64,000 nt of DNA from Arthrobacter sp. Soil764 (GTDB lineage: Bacteria; Actinomycetota; Actinomycetes; Actinomycetales; Micrococcaceae): assembly GCF_001428075.1 (NCBI RefSeq), contig NZ_LMSI01000025.1, positions 67,330 to 131,329 of the forward strand, given 5' to 3'. Position numbers and translations under genes: made by a program. Under the pieces are notes generated by a model. It was given only the letters and a program-made list of their open reading frames with translations. It searched no databases and was not told the DNA's origin. Shown in pieces: positions 23,787-33,655 of the stretch; the stretch's first letter is position 1; each line of letters begins with the position of its first letter.

Positions 23787-26717
23787 TTAGACGCGCGGCT
23801 TCTCGCGCATCTCGAAGGTCTCGATGATGTCGCCTTCGGTGATGTCGTTGTACGACCCAAGACCGATACCACATTCGAAGTCCGTGCGGACCTCGGTGGC
23901 GTCGTCCTTGAAGCGCTTGAGCGTCTCAACGGTGAGGTTGTCACCGATGATCTTGCCGTCGCGGCTGATCCGTGCCTTGGTGTTACGGCGGATGATGCCG
24001 GAGCGGACGATCGAGCCGGCGATGTTTCCGAACTTGGAGGAGCGGAAGACTTCGCGGACCTCGGCGGTGCCGAGCTGGACTTCTTCGTATTCCGGCTTGA
24101 GCATGCCCTTGAGCGCTGCTTCGATGTCATCGATTGCTGCGTAGATGACGGAGTAGAAGCGCATGTCCACGCCTTCGCGGTCTGCCAGTTCGGCAACCCG
24201 CTCGGCGGGCTTGACGTTGAAGCCGATGATGACGGCGGAGTCGACCGTTGCCAGGTTGACGTCGTTCTGGGTGATGGCACCCACACCGCGGTGGATGACG
24301 CGCAGCTGCACGCCTTCGCCGACGTCGATCTTGAGCAGCGCGTCTTCGAGGGCTTCGACGGCACCGGACACGTCACCCTTGAGGATGAGGTTGAGGGTGT
24401 CGATCTTGCCTTCGGCGACGGCCTGGTCGAAGTCTTCCAGGCTGATGCGCTTGCGGCGCTTGGCCAGGGCGGCGTTGCGGTCGGCGGCTTCACGCTTCTC
24501 GGCGATCTGGCGGGCGGTGCGCTCGTCAGCGGTCACGAAGAAGGTGTCGCCGGCGCGCGGCACGTTGGACAGACCCAGCACCTGGACGGGGCGGGACGGG
24601 CCGGCCTCGGTCAGGGCGCTGCCGTCGTCGTCGAACATCGCACGGACACGGCCGTGGGCCGTGCCTGCCACGATGGTGTCGCCGACGCGCAGGGTACCGG
24701 ACTGCACCAGGACGGTGGCAACGGCACCGCGGCCCTTGTCCAGGTTGGCTTCGATCGCGATACCGCGGGCGTCCTTGTTCGGGTTGGCGCGCATGTCCAG
24801 GGCGGCGTCCGCGGTGAGCAGGACGGCCTCGAGCAGCTCGTCGATGTTGAGGTTCTGCCGTGCAGAGACCTCAACGAACATGGTGTCGCCACCGTATTCC
24901 TCGGGAACCAGGCCGTATTCGGTCAGCTGGCCACGGACCTTGTCCGGGTTGGCGCCTTCCTTGTCGATCTTGTTCACTGCCACGACGATCGGCACGTTGG
25001 CCGCCTGGGCGTGGTTGAGGGCTTCAACGGTCTGCGGCATTACGCCGTCGTCCGCTGCGACCACCAGGATGGCGATGTCGGTAACCTTCGCACCACGGGC
25101 ACGCATGGCGGTGAACGCCTCGTGGCCGGGGGTATCGATGAAGGTGATCTTGCGGTCGTCGCCTTCGTGGTTGTGCGTGACCTGGTAGGCACCGATGTGC
25201 TGCGTGATGCCGCCGTGTTCGCCGGCCATGACGTCGGACTTGCGGATGGCATCGAGCAGGCGGGTCTTACCGTGGTCGACGTGGCCCATGACGGTGACAA
25301 CCGGAGGACGTGCCTCGAGTTGCTCGTCGCCTTCGGCTTCCAGTTCGGCATCGAAGTCGATGTCGAACCCGGAGAGCAGCTCGCGCTCCTCGTCTTCCGG
25401 CGACACTACCTGGAGCTTGTAGCCCAGCTCTTCGCCCAGCAGGGCGAAGGTCTCCTCGTCCAGCGACTGCGTTGCCGTGGCCATTTCACCAAGGTGGAAC
25501 AGCACGGTCACCAGCGCGGCGGGGTTTGCCTCGATCTTGTCGGCGAAGTCCGTGATGGACGAGCCGCGGCGGAGCCGGATGACGGTGTTGCCGTCGCCGC
25601 GGGGTACGCTCACGCCACCCAGCGACGGGGCACTCATCTGCTCAAGTTCCTGGCGCTTGGCGCGCTTGGACTTGCGCTGCTTGCCACGGCCTGCGCCGCC
25701 CTTGCCGAAGGCACCCTGGGTGCCGCCGCGGCCGCGGCCGCCCTTGCCGAAGCCACCGCCGGCGGGAGCTCCGCCGCCGGCACCGGGACCACCGGTTCCG
25801 GGTGCGCCGCCGGGGCGTCCGGGACCGCGGCCGCCGCCACCGGGACGGCCTGCACCTGCGGGTGCGGGACGCTCAGTGCGGTTGGGCATCATGCCGGGAG
25901 TAGGACGGGGACCTCCGGGGCGGGGTGCGCCCGGACGGGGTCCGCCTGCGCCGGCTGCGGGGCGGGGTCCGCCTGCACCGGCTGCGGGACGCGGTCCGCC
26001 CGGACGGGGTCCACCGGCACCGGCTGCGGGACGGGGACCACCGGGGCGGTCGCCGTCGTTGCGGCTGCCACCGGGACGGGGCATGCCCTGCGAGGTGGCG
26101 AAGGGGTTGTTGCCCGGACGCGGGGCGCGTTCACCGTCTCCGCCGCGGCCGCGGGGCATGCCCTGCGAGGTGGCGAAGGGATTGTTGCCCGGGCGGGGAC
26201 CGCCGGGACGGGGGCCGGACCCACCCGAGGTGGATCCACCGGGACGGGTGGACGGAGCCGGGGTGTCGGCCTTGGGTGCCGGGCGTGCACCGGGCTTGGC
26301 GCCGGTGGACGGAGCACCCGAGGTGGGCGCAGCCGAGGACGGAGCCGCGGGGGCGGCAGGCGCGGCGGCCTGCGCGGCCGGCGCTTCTGCCTGTGCGGGG
26401 GCGGCGGGGGCAGCGGGAGCCGGTGCCTGTGCCTTGGGGGCCGGAGCCTTGGGTGCAGCAGGGCCGGGAGCCGGTGCTGAAGGACGTGATTCTGCTGCGG
26501 GAGCAGGTGCCTTGGGCGCAGCGGCGGGCGCTGCGGCCGGTGCCGCTGACTTGGCAGCGGCGTCGGGGAACGCGTTGCGCAGTTTACGCACAACGGGGGC
26601 CTCAATGGTGGAAGAGGCGGAGCGAACAAATTCGCCCAGTTCCTGCAGTTTTGTCACTGCATCTTTGGAAGTAATACCGAGCTCTTTGGCGAGCTCATGT
26701 ACGCGGACCTTGGCCAC
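23787..26717 (-). CDS. infB: Translation initiation factor IF-2
   Basis: IF-2 is the GTPase that brings initiator tRNA to the 30S subunit and promotes subunit joining. The protein is 976 aa. Residues 1-50 form the IF2-N domain. About residues 55-375 are a Pro/Gly/Ala/Arg-rich disordered linker with internal repeats, such as two copies of PGNNPFATSQGMPR. The G domain begins near 475 with GHVDHGKT. The start is GTG at 26715-26717 after AGGAGA. It lies downstream of ylxR in the rimP-nusA-ylxR-infB operon. Confidence 0.97.
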   Translation of the reverse strand: MAKVRVHELAKELGITSKDAVTKLQELGEFVRSASSTIEAPVVRKLRNAFPDAAAKSAAPAAAPAAAPKAPAPAAESRPSAPAPGPAAPKAPAPKAQAPAPAAPAAPAQAEAPAAQAAAPAAPAAPSSAAPTSGAPSTGAKPGARPAPKADTPAPSTRPGGSTSGGSGPRPGGPRPGNNPFATSQGMPRGRGGDGERAPRPGNNPFATSQGMPRPGGSRNDGDRPGGPRPAAGAGGPRPGGPRPAAGAGGPRPAAGAGGPRPGAPRPGGPRPTPGMMPNRTERPAPAGAGRPGGGGRGPGRPGGAPGTGGPGAGGGAPAGGGFGKGGRGRGGTQGAFGKGGAGRGKQRKSKRAKRQELEQMSAPSLGGVSVPRGDGNTVIRLRRGSSITDFADKIEANPAALVTVLFHLGEMATATQSLDEETFALLGEELGYKLQVVSPEDEERELLSGFDIDFDAELEAEGDEQLEARPPVVTVMGHVDHGKTRLLDAIRKSDVMAGEHGGITQHIGAYQVTHNHEGDDRKITFIDTPGHEAFTAMRARGAKVTDIAILVVAADDGVMPQTVEALNHAQAANVPIVVAVNKIDKEGANPDKVRGQLTEYGLVPEEYGGDTMFVEVSARQNLNIDELLEAVLLTADAALDMRANPNKDARGIAIEANLDKGRGAVATVLVQSGTLRVGDTIVAGTAHGRVRAMFDDDGSALTEAGPSRPVQVLGLSNVPRAGDTFFVTADERTARQIAEKREAADRNAALAKRRKRISLEDFDQAVAEGKIDTLNLILKGDVSGAVEALEDALLKIDVGEGVQLRVIHRGVGAITQNDVNLATVDSAVIIGFNVKPAERVAELADREGVDMRFYSVIYAAIDDIEAALKGMLKPEYEEVQLGTAEVREVFRSSKFGNIAGSIVRSGIIRRNTKARISRDGKIIGDNLTVETLKRFKDDATEVRTDFECGIGLGSYNDITEGDIIETFEMREKPRV

Positions 26718-26869
26718 ATTTCTCCTGTCTCGGTCCGCACCGAGCCAGGCACGAACCGTCTACTTCTTACTGCGGGCCCCAGCCGCGAATACAGCGGAAG
26801 GGCCCATTGCAGAGCGCAACAAAGTTGTCATCGTTACGCACTCATCGCTGGGAACTCATCGGGTTTCCA

Positions 26870-27232
26870 TCAGATTTCTGACCCGCTTTCAGGTTGGACG
26901 GTTGGTGTTGCAGCCACCGGGGCGGCGTCAACGTTCGGGCCTCGCGTGATCCAGTGTTCGACAGCGGCTGTTTCGGTTGCGCCCGGAAGGGCACGTCCGA
27001 ATGCTCGCCGCTTGACCGCCAGAGCCAGGCACGATTCGCTGGGGTGCAGCCATGCACCCCGGCCAGACATCCGGCGTCGTTCATCCACCAGGACAGCGGT
27101 TGACCCGCTGCCTTCGGCGACGAGCCGGAGCAACTGTGACCGCGGGCCCTTCTTCCGGCATCCGATGCAGGTACGTTCAGGCTGACTTCCGGTGGAAAGC
27201 ACTTCTGCCACGGTCATCGTCCTGACGTTCAT
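26870..27232 (-). CDS. ylxR: YlxR (DUF448) family RNA-binding protein
   Basis: The protein (120 aa) has the YlxR signature ERTCIGCRKKGPRSQLLRLV, a later RRMSGRGAWLHPSESC motif and a basic surface expected to bind RNA. The family sits between nusA and infB in most Gram-positive genomes. In other species it has been linked to RNase P and to transcription, but this is unsettled. The start is uncertain between ATG at 27232 and ATG at 27217. The last 30 residues are variable. Confidence 0.9.
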   Translation of the reverse strand: MNVRTMTVAEVLSTGSQPERTCIGCRKKGPRSQLLRLVAEGSGSTAVLVDERRRMSGRGAWLHPSESCLALAVKRRAFGRALPGATETAAVEHWITRGPNVDAAPVAATPTVQPESGSEI

Positions 27233-27356
27233 TCTGCTGGCCGCAGGTTTACCGCCTCCGCAGTTACGGAAACGAGCACGCCCAAGGCACACGGCTACCG
27301 GCCGTTAGGCGCGGTCTTGTCTATTCTAGCCCCTTTGGGCCGTTCTGCCCGAAACC

Positions 27357-27385
27357 GGGTGGCTGCCGCGTTGCGCCAGCCACCC
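27357..27385 (-). terminator. Hairpin between nusA and ylxR
   Basis: GGGTGGCTG and CAGCCACCC form a 9-bp stem with a small inner CGC/GCG pair. It begins 12 nt past the nusA stop in the minus direction. There is no T-run. Partial attenuation or RNA processing within the operon is more likely than complete termination. Confidence 0.45.
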
Positions 27386-27396
27386 TTCCCGGGACT

Positions 27397-28377
27397 CTAC
27401 TTGTCGCGGGCCGCCGCGGCGTCGGAGACGATGTCGATCCGCCAGCCGGTCAGCTTCGCCGCCAGGCGGGCGTTCTGGCCCTCCTTGCCGATCGCGAGGG
27501 ACAGCTGGTAGTCGGGAACAACCACCCGGGCCGAACGCGTGGCCTCGTCCGTGATGGTGACGGAATTCACGCGCGACGGCGAAAGTGCACTGGCAATGAA
27601 GGTTGCCGGGTTCTCGCTGAAGTCGACGATGTCGATCTTTTCGTCGTTCAACTCGGTCATGACCGCGCGGACACGTGAACCCATCTCACCGATGCAGGCC
27701 CCCTTGGCGTTGATACCCGGGGTGTTGGCCTTGACGGCGATCTTGGTGCGGTGGCCGGCTTCGCGGGCCAGGGCAACAATTTCCACGGAGTGGTCGGCGA
27801 TCTCGGGAACTTCCAGTTCGAAGAGCTTGCGGACCAGGCCGGGGTGGGACCGGGAAAGCGTGACGGACGGACCCTTGGTGCCGCGGTGCACGTCGATGAC
27901 CAGGGCACGCAGCCGGTTCCCGTGGACGTACTTCTCACCGGGAACCTGCTCGGGCGGCGGCAGGAGGGCCTCGAGCGACCCGAGGTTGACCTGGATCATG
28001 TGCGGGTTGTTGCCCTGCTGGATGGTGCCGGAGACCAGCTCGCCCTCGCGGCCCTTGAATTCGCCCAGGACGTTATCGTCCTCAACATCGCGCAGGCGCT
28101 GCAGGATGATCTGGCGTGCGGTGCTGGCGGCGATCCGGCCGAACCCTTCCGGGGTGTGCTCGAATTCACCGATGGGCGCGCCGTCGTCGTCAATCTCCAC
28201 GGCCCAGATGGTGACGTGGCCGCTCTTGCGGTCCAGCTCGGCGCGTGCTTTCTCGAAGGCGCCGGGGGACTTGTGGTAGGCCACCAGGAGCGCCTGCTCG
28301 ATGGTGGGGATCAGGAGGTCCAGCGGGATTTCACGCTCACGCTCCAAAAGTCTCAGTGCGCTCATGTCAATATCCAT
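27397..28377 (-). CDS. nusA: Transcription termination/antitermination protein NusA
   Basis: NusA binds RNA polymerase and nascent RNA to control pausing, termination and antitermination. The protein (326 aa) has the N-terminal polymerase-binding domain, an S1 domain at roughly 110-180 and two KH domains, including GACIGEMGSRVRAV and the IGKEGQNARLAAKLTGW end. It lacks the C-terminal acidic repeats found in enterobacteria, as is normal for actinobacteria. Its ATG overlaps the rimP stop by one base (TGATG). Confidence 0.97.
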   Translation of the reverse strand: MDIDMSALRLLEREREIPLDLLIPTIEQALLVAYHKSPGAFEKARAELDRKSGHVTIWAVEIDDDGAPIGEFEHTPEGFGRIAASTARQIILQRLRDVEDDNVLGEFKGREGELVSGTIQQGNNPHMIQVNLGSLEALLPPPEQVPGEKYVHGNRLRALVIDVHRGTKGPSVTLSRSHPGLVRKLFELEVPEIADHSVEIVALAREAGHRTKIAVKANTPGINAKGACIGEMGSRVRAVMTELNDEKIDIVDFSENPATFIASALSPSRVNSVTITDEATRSARVVVPDYQLSLAIGKEGQNARLAAKLTGWRIDIVSDAAAARDK

Positions 28378-28988
28378 CAGGCCTCCTCAGAAGGTCCATT
28401 GTGTTCAGGTTCCAGACCGTCCTCGGGGAGGTGGCTGAATTCGATCTCGACTTTTCCGTTGCGGATCCTGTCGAAAGGAAGTTTTACGGGTTCGCCCTGC
28501 CGGGGCTTCATGCCCTTCTTGACGGCAACCTCGGGGACCAGGGTCACTCCCCCGTCGTCCACGGACTGGATGCGTCCGGTGATGTTCTCGCCCTGGATGA
28601 CGTTCACCTTGGCCATCCGGCCCCGGGCGCGGTACCAGTGCCGGGGTTCCGTCAGGGGGCGTCCGACGCCGGGTGAGGACACTTCGAGGTCGTAGGGACG
28701 GCCGTCGTCGTTGGGATCGTTGTCCAGCACATCCGAGAGCACCTTGGAGATGTCCGCGATGACGTCCAGGCTGACCCCGCCGCTTTCCTCCTGCGGCAGG
28801 TCCACCACGACGTGGACCACGCGGTGCGAGCCGGGGATAATGGCCACGTCCTCCAGGTACAGGCGGTTGGCCTGGACGGCGGGTTCCAGGAGGGCCCGCA
28901 GCCGGGCAGCTTCGGGGTTGTGGGCCGGCGCGGATCCGCTTCCCGTACCGGAATGGTCTGGTGAAGCCGTGGCTTCTGCATTGCTCAC
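28377..28988 (-). CDS. rimP: Ribosome maturation factor RimP
   Basis: RimP assists 30S assembly. The protein (203 aa) has the family core VHVVVDLPQEESGGVSLD and DLEVSSPGVGRPL at about 98-110, with variable Ser/Gly-rich N-terminal and acidic C-terminal ends. The start is GTG at 28986-28988, with GGGAGG about 11 nt upstream. It is the first gene of the rimP-nusA-ylxR-infB operon. The 106-bp region up to the divergent DUF4439 gene holds A/T-rich segments near 29020-29040 that probably carry both promoters. Confidence 0.93.
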   Translation of the reverse strand: MSNAEATASPDHSGTGSGSAPAHNPEAARLRALLEPAVQANRLYLEDVAIIPGSHRVVHVVVDLPQEESGGVSLDVIADISKVLSDVLDNDPNDDGRPYDLEVSSPGVGRPLTEPRHWYRARGRMAKVNVIQGENITGRIQSVDDGGVTLVPEVAVKKGMKPRQGEPVKLPFDRIRNGKVEIEFSHLPEDGLEPEHNGPSEEA

Positions 28989-29094
28989 GATGCCGGCCGC
29001 CTCCCTATAGATGATGTGGTGTTTACTAGCGTAGCTATTTTACCGGCCCAGCGGTGCACCCGGGTGCCCCTTCACCGTGACACCATGGTCTGTT

Positions 29095-30231
29095 GTGAAA
29101 GACCGCCGCCAGGACAGCAGCCCGCGCATGCGCCCGTTCCGTTTTGCCGTCTTTGGCCTTGCCGTGCTGGTTGTCCTGAGCCTCGGTTTCGCCCTGAATC
29201 CCGCGAAAAAGCCGGCGCCTGCCCCGCCTTCGTTCTCCGAGCGCGCCCGGGCGGCGGCGTTCAGCGAGACGATGGACCTCCGCGCTGCCGGGATGGAGCT
29301 CGCCTCCGCCGGCGCGGCCGAATCCACCGCGGTGGAACCGGTTGTGACCTTGCTGACCATGCAGGCCAGGGCATTGTCCGGCCCCGCTTCGGATGCCGGC
29401 CCTGCGTCGGCGTCACCATCGCCAACCGGACGGCTTCCCGGTGCAGGTCTTCCGGGTGCTGGCCTTCAAACCCCCGCCGCGCTGGTCCAGGCGCTGGCCA
29501 ACAGTGGCACCGCCCGCGTCAAGGACGCGGAGACGGCCGACGGTGGCATGGCGCGCCTCCTCGCAGGCACCGGCACCGCACAGCTCCTCGCGTCCGGACG
29601 ACTTGCCGCCGCAACGGGGGTACCTGCACCGCAGGGACTGGCAGGAACCCAGGGAAAAGCTTCCGCGGTTGAAGCAACTGCTTCCCCTTGCCCGTCGCCT
29701 TCGGATCCGGCTGCCGCCCCGAAGACCACCGGGCCGGACGCTGCCGCAAGTGTGGGGCAGGCACTGGCCGCTGCCGTGACCGCGGAGCAACAGGCCGCCT
29801 ACGGCTACCAGGCGGCACTCCCCCGCCTGGCGCCCGCGGAGGTGGGCCCGGCGTCGGAATTCCTGCTCCGCCACAAGGAACAGGCCGCAGCCGCGGAGGA
29901 ACGCCTCCGGTCCGCCTGTGGTACGCCCCTGCCGCAGCAGCCGGGGTATGTCCTTGACGCCGGCTTCCTGGCGGCACCGGGGGCCGGTTTGGGCAAGCTC
30001 GAGGCGGCCACCCTGGCGGCCTACGGGGACGTCGTGGCGGTGTCCGTGGGCCAGGACAGGTTGTGGGCGCTGTCAGCGCTGCAGTCTGCTGCGGGCCGGG
30101 CCCTGCGGTGGGGAGCAGATCCAGGCCCCGTTCCCGGACTGCGCCTGGATATTGACCAACTGCCGCCCCTTCCTGCCGGCGCTGCCCTGCCTACTCGATC
30201 CGACGTACCGCAGTCACCCGCTGCGCCCTGA
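29095..30231 (+). CDS. DUF4439 (ferritin-like) protein with N-terminal membrane anchor
   Basis: The protein (378 aa) has one N-terminal hydrophobic segment (FAVFGLAVLVVLSLGFAL), a long Ala/Pro/Ser-rich linker, and a C-terminal helical region starting about AVTAEQQAAYGYQAALPRLA. This matches the four-helix DUF4439 family found downstream of rimP in actinobacteria. The ferritin-like fold is known for the family, but the usual iron ligands are not clear to me here. The start is uncertain among GTG 29077, GTG 29095 and ATG 29128. It diverges from rimP and precedes a VIT-family gene. Confidence 0.75.
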   Translation: MKDRRQDSSPRMRPFRFAVFGLAVLVVLSLGFALNPAKKPAPAPPSFSERARAAAFSETMDLRAAGMELASAGAAESTAVEPVVTLLTMQARALSGPASDAGPASASPSPTGRLPGAGLPGAGLQTPAALVQALANSGTARVKDAETADGGMARLLAGTGTAQLLASGRLAAATGVPAPQGLAGTQGKASAVEATASPCPSPSDPAAAPKTTGPDAAASVGQALAAAVTAEQQAAYGYQAALPRLAPAEVGPASEFLLRHKEQAAAAEERLRSACGTPLPQQPGYVLDAGFLAAPGAGLGKLEAATLAAYGDVVAVSVGQDRLWALSALQSAAGRALRWGADPGPVPGLRLDIDQLPPLPAGAALPTRSDVPQSPAAP

Positions 30232-30325
30232 ACCCTGGTAGTCGCCGGCCCTCCCCCGAACCCGGCCAGCGAGGAAGGCCGCCTCGAGGCTGGCACTGGG
30301 CAGGCGGGGATGGTTTGCTGAAGGG

Positions 30326-31093
30326 ATGAACGCGGACGAACCGGCCGATGCTCCGGGAGCCAGTGCCGGCAGCAGGAAACTGAACAGCCATCTTGAAACC
30401 GAACCACACGGCAACGACATCGCGCACCGGCTGAACTGGCTCCGTGCCGGCGTCCTGGGCGCCAATGACGGCATCGTCTCCGTCGCCGCGATTGTGGTGG
30501 GCGTGGCCGGTGCCACTGCCGAGACCGGCCCTATCCTGGCGGCGGGTGCAGCCGGGCTCGTGGGCGGTGCGGTGTCCATGGCGTTGGGCGAATACGTATC
30601 GGTCAGCAGCCAAAGCGACAGCCAGCGGGCCCTGATCGAGAAGGAGCGGCGCGAACTCGAGGAAGAACCGGAAGAGGAACTGGCAGAACTCACGACGATC
30701 TACCAGGCCAAGGGCCTCAGCCCTGAAACAGCCGCCAAGGTTGCCCGGGAGCTGACGGACCACGATGTGCTGGCCGCGCACCTGTCCGCCGAACTAAATA
30801 TCGATGAGGCGGACATCGTCAGCCCCTGGCACGCGGCTTTTGCCTCCGCCACCGCTTTCACCATCGGCGCCATCCTGCCCATGCTGGCCATCCTGCTTCC
30901 GCCGCCCGGGATCCGTGTTCCGCTGACCTTCGCTTCAGTCCTGGTGGCCCTGGCCCTGACGGGTGCCCTCGGTGCGTGGATCGGCGGCGGTTCGAAAGCC
31001 CGGGCGGCCGTGCGCGTGGTGGTTGGCGGTGCCCTGGCGCTCGCGGCAACGTTCCTGATCGGCAACCTGCTGGGCGCCTCCGGCGTTGTCTGA
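30326..31093 (+). CDS. VIT1/CCC1-family transporter
   Basis: The protein (255 aa) belongs to the vacuolar iron/manganese transporter-like family. After a polar N-terminus it has HRLNWLRAGVLGANDGIVS, the family signature, then five membrane helices. A cytosolic Glu-rich segment (KERRELEEEPEEELAEL) probably binds metal. In bacteria these are thought to export Fe(II) or Mn(II), but the substrate here is unknown. The ATG at 30326 directly follows a GAAGGG sequence. The next gene begins 4 nt after its stop. Confidence 0.88.
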   Translation: MNADEPADAPGASAGSRKLNSHLETEPHGNDIAHRLNWLRAGVLGANDGIVSVAAIVVGVAGATAETGPILAAGAAGLVGGAVSMALGEYVSVSSQSDSQRALIEKERRELEEEPEEELAELTTIYQAKGLSPETAAKVARELTDHDVLAAHLSAELNIDEADIVSPWHAAFASATAFTIGAILPMLAILLPPPGIRVPLTFASVLVALALTGALGAWIGGGSKARAAVRVVVGGALALAATFLIGNLLGASGVV

Positions 31094-31097
31094 CCCG

Positions 31098-32207
31098 ATG
31101 CTTCCTGACTCGACAGTTCCGGACCCTGCGGCGCCTTGCCCCGGTATGAGTGGCCCCGGCATCAGTGGCTCCGCGAGGGCTCGTCCTGTGGCGGCCGTCC
31201 CCATCCCACAGGACCTTTCGGCCCGCTACGCCCGCAGCAGTGAAGGAAGGGCGTGGCTTGCCCGCCTCCCGGGCCTGCTGCAGGAGCGCCTGGAGCAGTG
31301 GCACCTCGAGGTGGACCTGGTGCCCGGGACCACGCCGTGGAACGGCCACGGCGGCCTGGTGGTGCCGGTGCGGCTGCAGGACGGGTTGGCGGCGGCCCTC
31401 AAAATCGCCTTTCCCCACGACGAGGCCAAGGTGGAGCGGCATGCCCTGGCCCTTTGGGATGGCCGCGGCGCTGTTGCGCTGCTGGCCTCGGATGCCGGGT
31501 CCTGCGCCATGCTCCTGGAACGCCTCGATGCCGGCCGGACCCTGGCGGACCTGGAAATGGACGACGCCGTGCAGGTGTGGGGCAGTTTGGTGCGGCAACT
31601 GGGGCTTGCCCCCGACCAGCGGCCCGAGTGGTGGGAATTCGGCCACATCGCGGCCCGGGCGGAACAGTGGAGCGATGATCTTCCGGCCGACTGGGAGCAC
31701 TTGGGCCGACCGTTTCCCAGGTGGCTCCTGGAGGCGGCCCTGGAGGTCTGCCAGACGCGGGGTGCGGTGGGACGCCGGTCCGCACGGGACGTGCTGGTCC
31801 ATACGGACCTGCATTTCCTGAACATCCTGGCCCGCCCCGGCAGGGCTGGCTTGGATGGCATGCGTGCGCCGGCTGCTTACGCTGCCATCGATCCACAGCC
31901 GATGATCGGCGAGGCCGAGTTCGCAGTTGCGCCGCTGCTCTGGAACCGCCTTGGGGAGCTGCCGGCGGTAAAGGCCGCTCCGGCACTGCTCAGGCGCTGC
32001 CACGACTTCAGCACAGCCGCCGGGATGGATCCTGACGTGGCCCGGCAATGGGGCATTGCCAGGGAGGTGGAGAACGCGCTGTGGTATGCCGGCCATGGCC
32101 ACCCCGGCGACCTGGCGAGGTCCCTCTGGGTTGCCAGCACCCTCGCCGGCGACACCTTGGAAGGCCTGCCGCACCCCCATGCGCTGCCGGAACCCGGCCA
32201 GGGTTGA
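31098..32207 (+). CDS. Aminoglycoside/hydroxyurea phosphotransferase-family kinase (APH(6)-like)
   Basis: The protein (369 aa) is a protein-kinase-like phosphotransferase of the APH_6_hur family. It has the catalytic loop HTDLHFLNIL with H235 and Asp237, and the metal-binding IDPQPMIGE. Family members phosphorylate streptomycin or hydroxyurea, but chromosomal actinobacterial copies are mostly uncharacterised, so resistance should not be assumed. I chose the ATG at 31098, 4 nt after the VIT stop, over an upstream TTG. It is probably cotranscribed with the VIT gene. Confidence 0.82.
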   Translation: MLPDSTVPDPAAPCPGMSGPGISGSARARPVAAVPIPQDLSARYARSSEGRAWLARLPGLLQERLEQWHLEVDLVPGTTPWNGHGGLVVPVRLQDGLAAALKIAFPHDEAKVERHALALWDGRGAVALLASDAGSCAMLLERLDAGRTLADLEMDDAVQVWGSLVRQLGLAPDQRPEWWEFGHIAARAEQWSDDLPADWEHLGRPFPRWLLEAALEVCQTRGAVGRRSARDVLVHTDLHFLNILARPGRAGLDGMRAPAAYAAIDPQPMIGEAEFAVAPLLWNRLGELPAVKAAPALLRRCHDFSTAAGMDPDVARQWGIAREVENALWYAGHGHPGDLARSLWVASTLAGDTLEGLPHPHALPEPGQG

Positions 32208-32257
32208 TTGTCCAAGGGGGATGGTCCGGGCCGAACAGCGACAGGTCCCGAAGACCC

Positions 32258-33649
32258 TTAGGCGTTCCGCACGGCGGCGAGGGCTGACCGGACAGCGTCC
32301 ACCGCCGTGGCCACCTCCCCGCCGGAGGTCTGCCAGTTGCTCACTGAAACCCGGAGGATATCGCGGTCCCGCCAACGCGACCCGGACATCCACACCTTTC
32401 CCTCGTCGATGACCCGGGCGGTGACCGCGCGGGTGGTGTCGTCGTCGCCGAAAGCCAGGCACACCTGGGTGTAGCCGACGTCGTTAAGCACCTCCACGCC
32501 GTCCAGGCCCGCCATGCCCTGGGCAATTGCGGTGGCGGCGGCGGCAAGTCCACCCACCTGCGCTGCCACCCCATCCCGGCCCAGACTTTTCAAGGCGGCC
32601 CAGACCGGCACTCCCCGCGCCCGGCGTGACAGTTCCGGGACCTTCTCGAAGGGGTCGCCCGGACCTTCAGCGTCGTGGACGAGGTAGCTCGCGTGCAGGC
32701 CCATCGCCGCGCGCAGGGCCGACGGGTCCCGGACGATGGCAATGCCGCAGTCGTAGGGCACATTCAGGGTTTTGTGCGCATCCGTGCCCCAGGAGTCCGC
32801 TTCCCCGCAGCCGTCCATGAGGTGCCGCAGTTCCGGCGCGGCGGCCGCCCACAGCCCGAAGGCACCGTCAACGTGCACCCAGGCACCATGTTTGCGCGCG
32901 ACGGCGATGGCCTCGGTGAAGGGGTCGAAGGCACCGGAGTGCAGGTTCCCCGCCTGGAGGCATACCAGGGCGGGGCCGGTGCCGGCGGAAAGGGCAGCGT
33001 CCAGCGCGGCGGGCACCAGGCGGCCCTGCCCGTCGGCGTCGACCTGCGTCGGCTGTCCCAGGCCCAGGTAGCGCAGGCCAAGATCCACGGTGTCGTGCCG
33101 TTCGCGGCCCACGAAACAGCGGATCCGGGGCGCGCCGAAGAGGCCGTCCCGGTCCAGATCCCACCCTGCGTCGGCGAGCAGGCGCCAGCGGGCGGCGGCC
33201 ATGCCGGTGAAATTTGCCATGGTGGCACCGGTGACGAATCCGACGTCGGCAGTGGACGGCAGGCCCAGCAACTCCAGCACCCATTGCCCCGCGGCTTCCT
33301 CGATGGCAGCGGTGGCCGGGGTGGCATACCGCAGACCGGCATTCTGGTCCCAGGCGCTGACCAGCCAGTCCGACGCCATGGCCGCCGGGAGGGTCCCGCC
33401 AATGACCCAGCCGAAGAACCGGCCGGAGGGCATGGCCATGAGTCCGGGTTCGGCAGCGCCGGCCAGGAAGTCGATCACCTCATGGGCAGGCATACCCGCG
33501 GCCGGCAGCGGGCCGCCGAAAACGGGAGCGAGCTCGGTGGCGTGCAGGCTGGGTCCCACATGGCGGTCCGGAAGACTGTCCAGCCAGGCCTGCGCGTGGG
33601 CTGCTGCGGCCGCCAGTGCGGCGGCATACCCGTCTTCGCCGTGTGCCAT
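32258..33649 (-). CDS. Pyridoxal-dependent amino acid decarboxylase (group II)
   Basis: The protein (463 aa) is a group II PLP decarboxylase. K293 lies in the motif DAHKTLNVPYDCG, with HVDGAFGLWAAA before it and the RVSVSNWQT end typical of aromatic or glutamate-type decarboxylases and related aldolases. The substrate cannot be told from sequence. A leaderless-type -10 box fixes the ATG at 33647-33649. It is a single gene between a converging kinase gene and the TauE gene. Confidence 0.87.
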   Translation of the reverse strand: MAHGEDGYAAALAAAAAHAQAWLDSLPDRHVGPSLHATELAPVFGGPLPAAGMPAHEVIDFLAGAAEPGLMAMPSGRFFGWVIGGTLPAAMASDWLVSAWDQNAGLRYATPATAAIEEAAGQWVLELLGLPSTADVGFVTGATMANFTGMAAARWRLLADAGWDLDRDGLFGAPRIRCFVGRERHDTVDLGLRYLGLGQPTQVDADGQGRLVPAALDAALSAGTGPALVCLQAGNLHSGAFDPFTEAIAVARKHGAWVHVDGAFGLWAAAAPELRHLMDGCGEADSWGTDAHKTLNVPYDCGIAIVRDPSALRAAMGLHASYLVHDAEGPGDPFEKVPELSRRARGVPVWAALKSLGRDGVAAQVGGLAAAATAIAQGMAGLDGVEVLNDVGYTQVCLAFGDDDTTRAVTARVIDEGKVWMSGSRWRDRDILRVSVSNWQTSGGEVATAVDAVRSALAAVRNA

Positions 33650-33655
33650 ACCTGC

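Noticed and set aside
23784..26480. A nearly 900-codon open frame on the plus strand opposite infB, rich in Gly, Ala and Thr
   Set aside because: It is an antisense shadow of the GC-rich repetitive IF-2 linker; the minus-strand protein has all IF-2 domains and a good GTG start with a ribosome binding site.
31098..32207. Acquired streptomycin resistance gene
   Set aside because: Base composition and coupling to the VIT gene look native, and no mobile element is near; the family includes many chromosomal kinases of unknown substrate.
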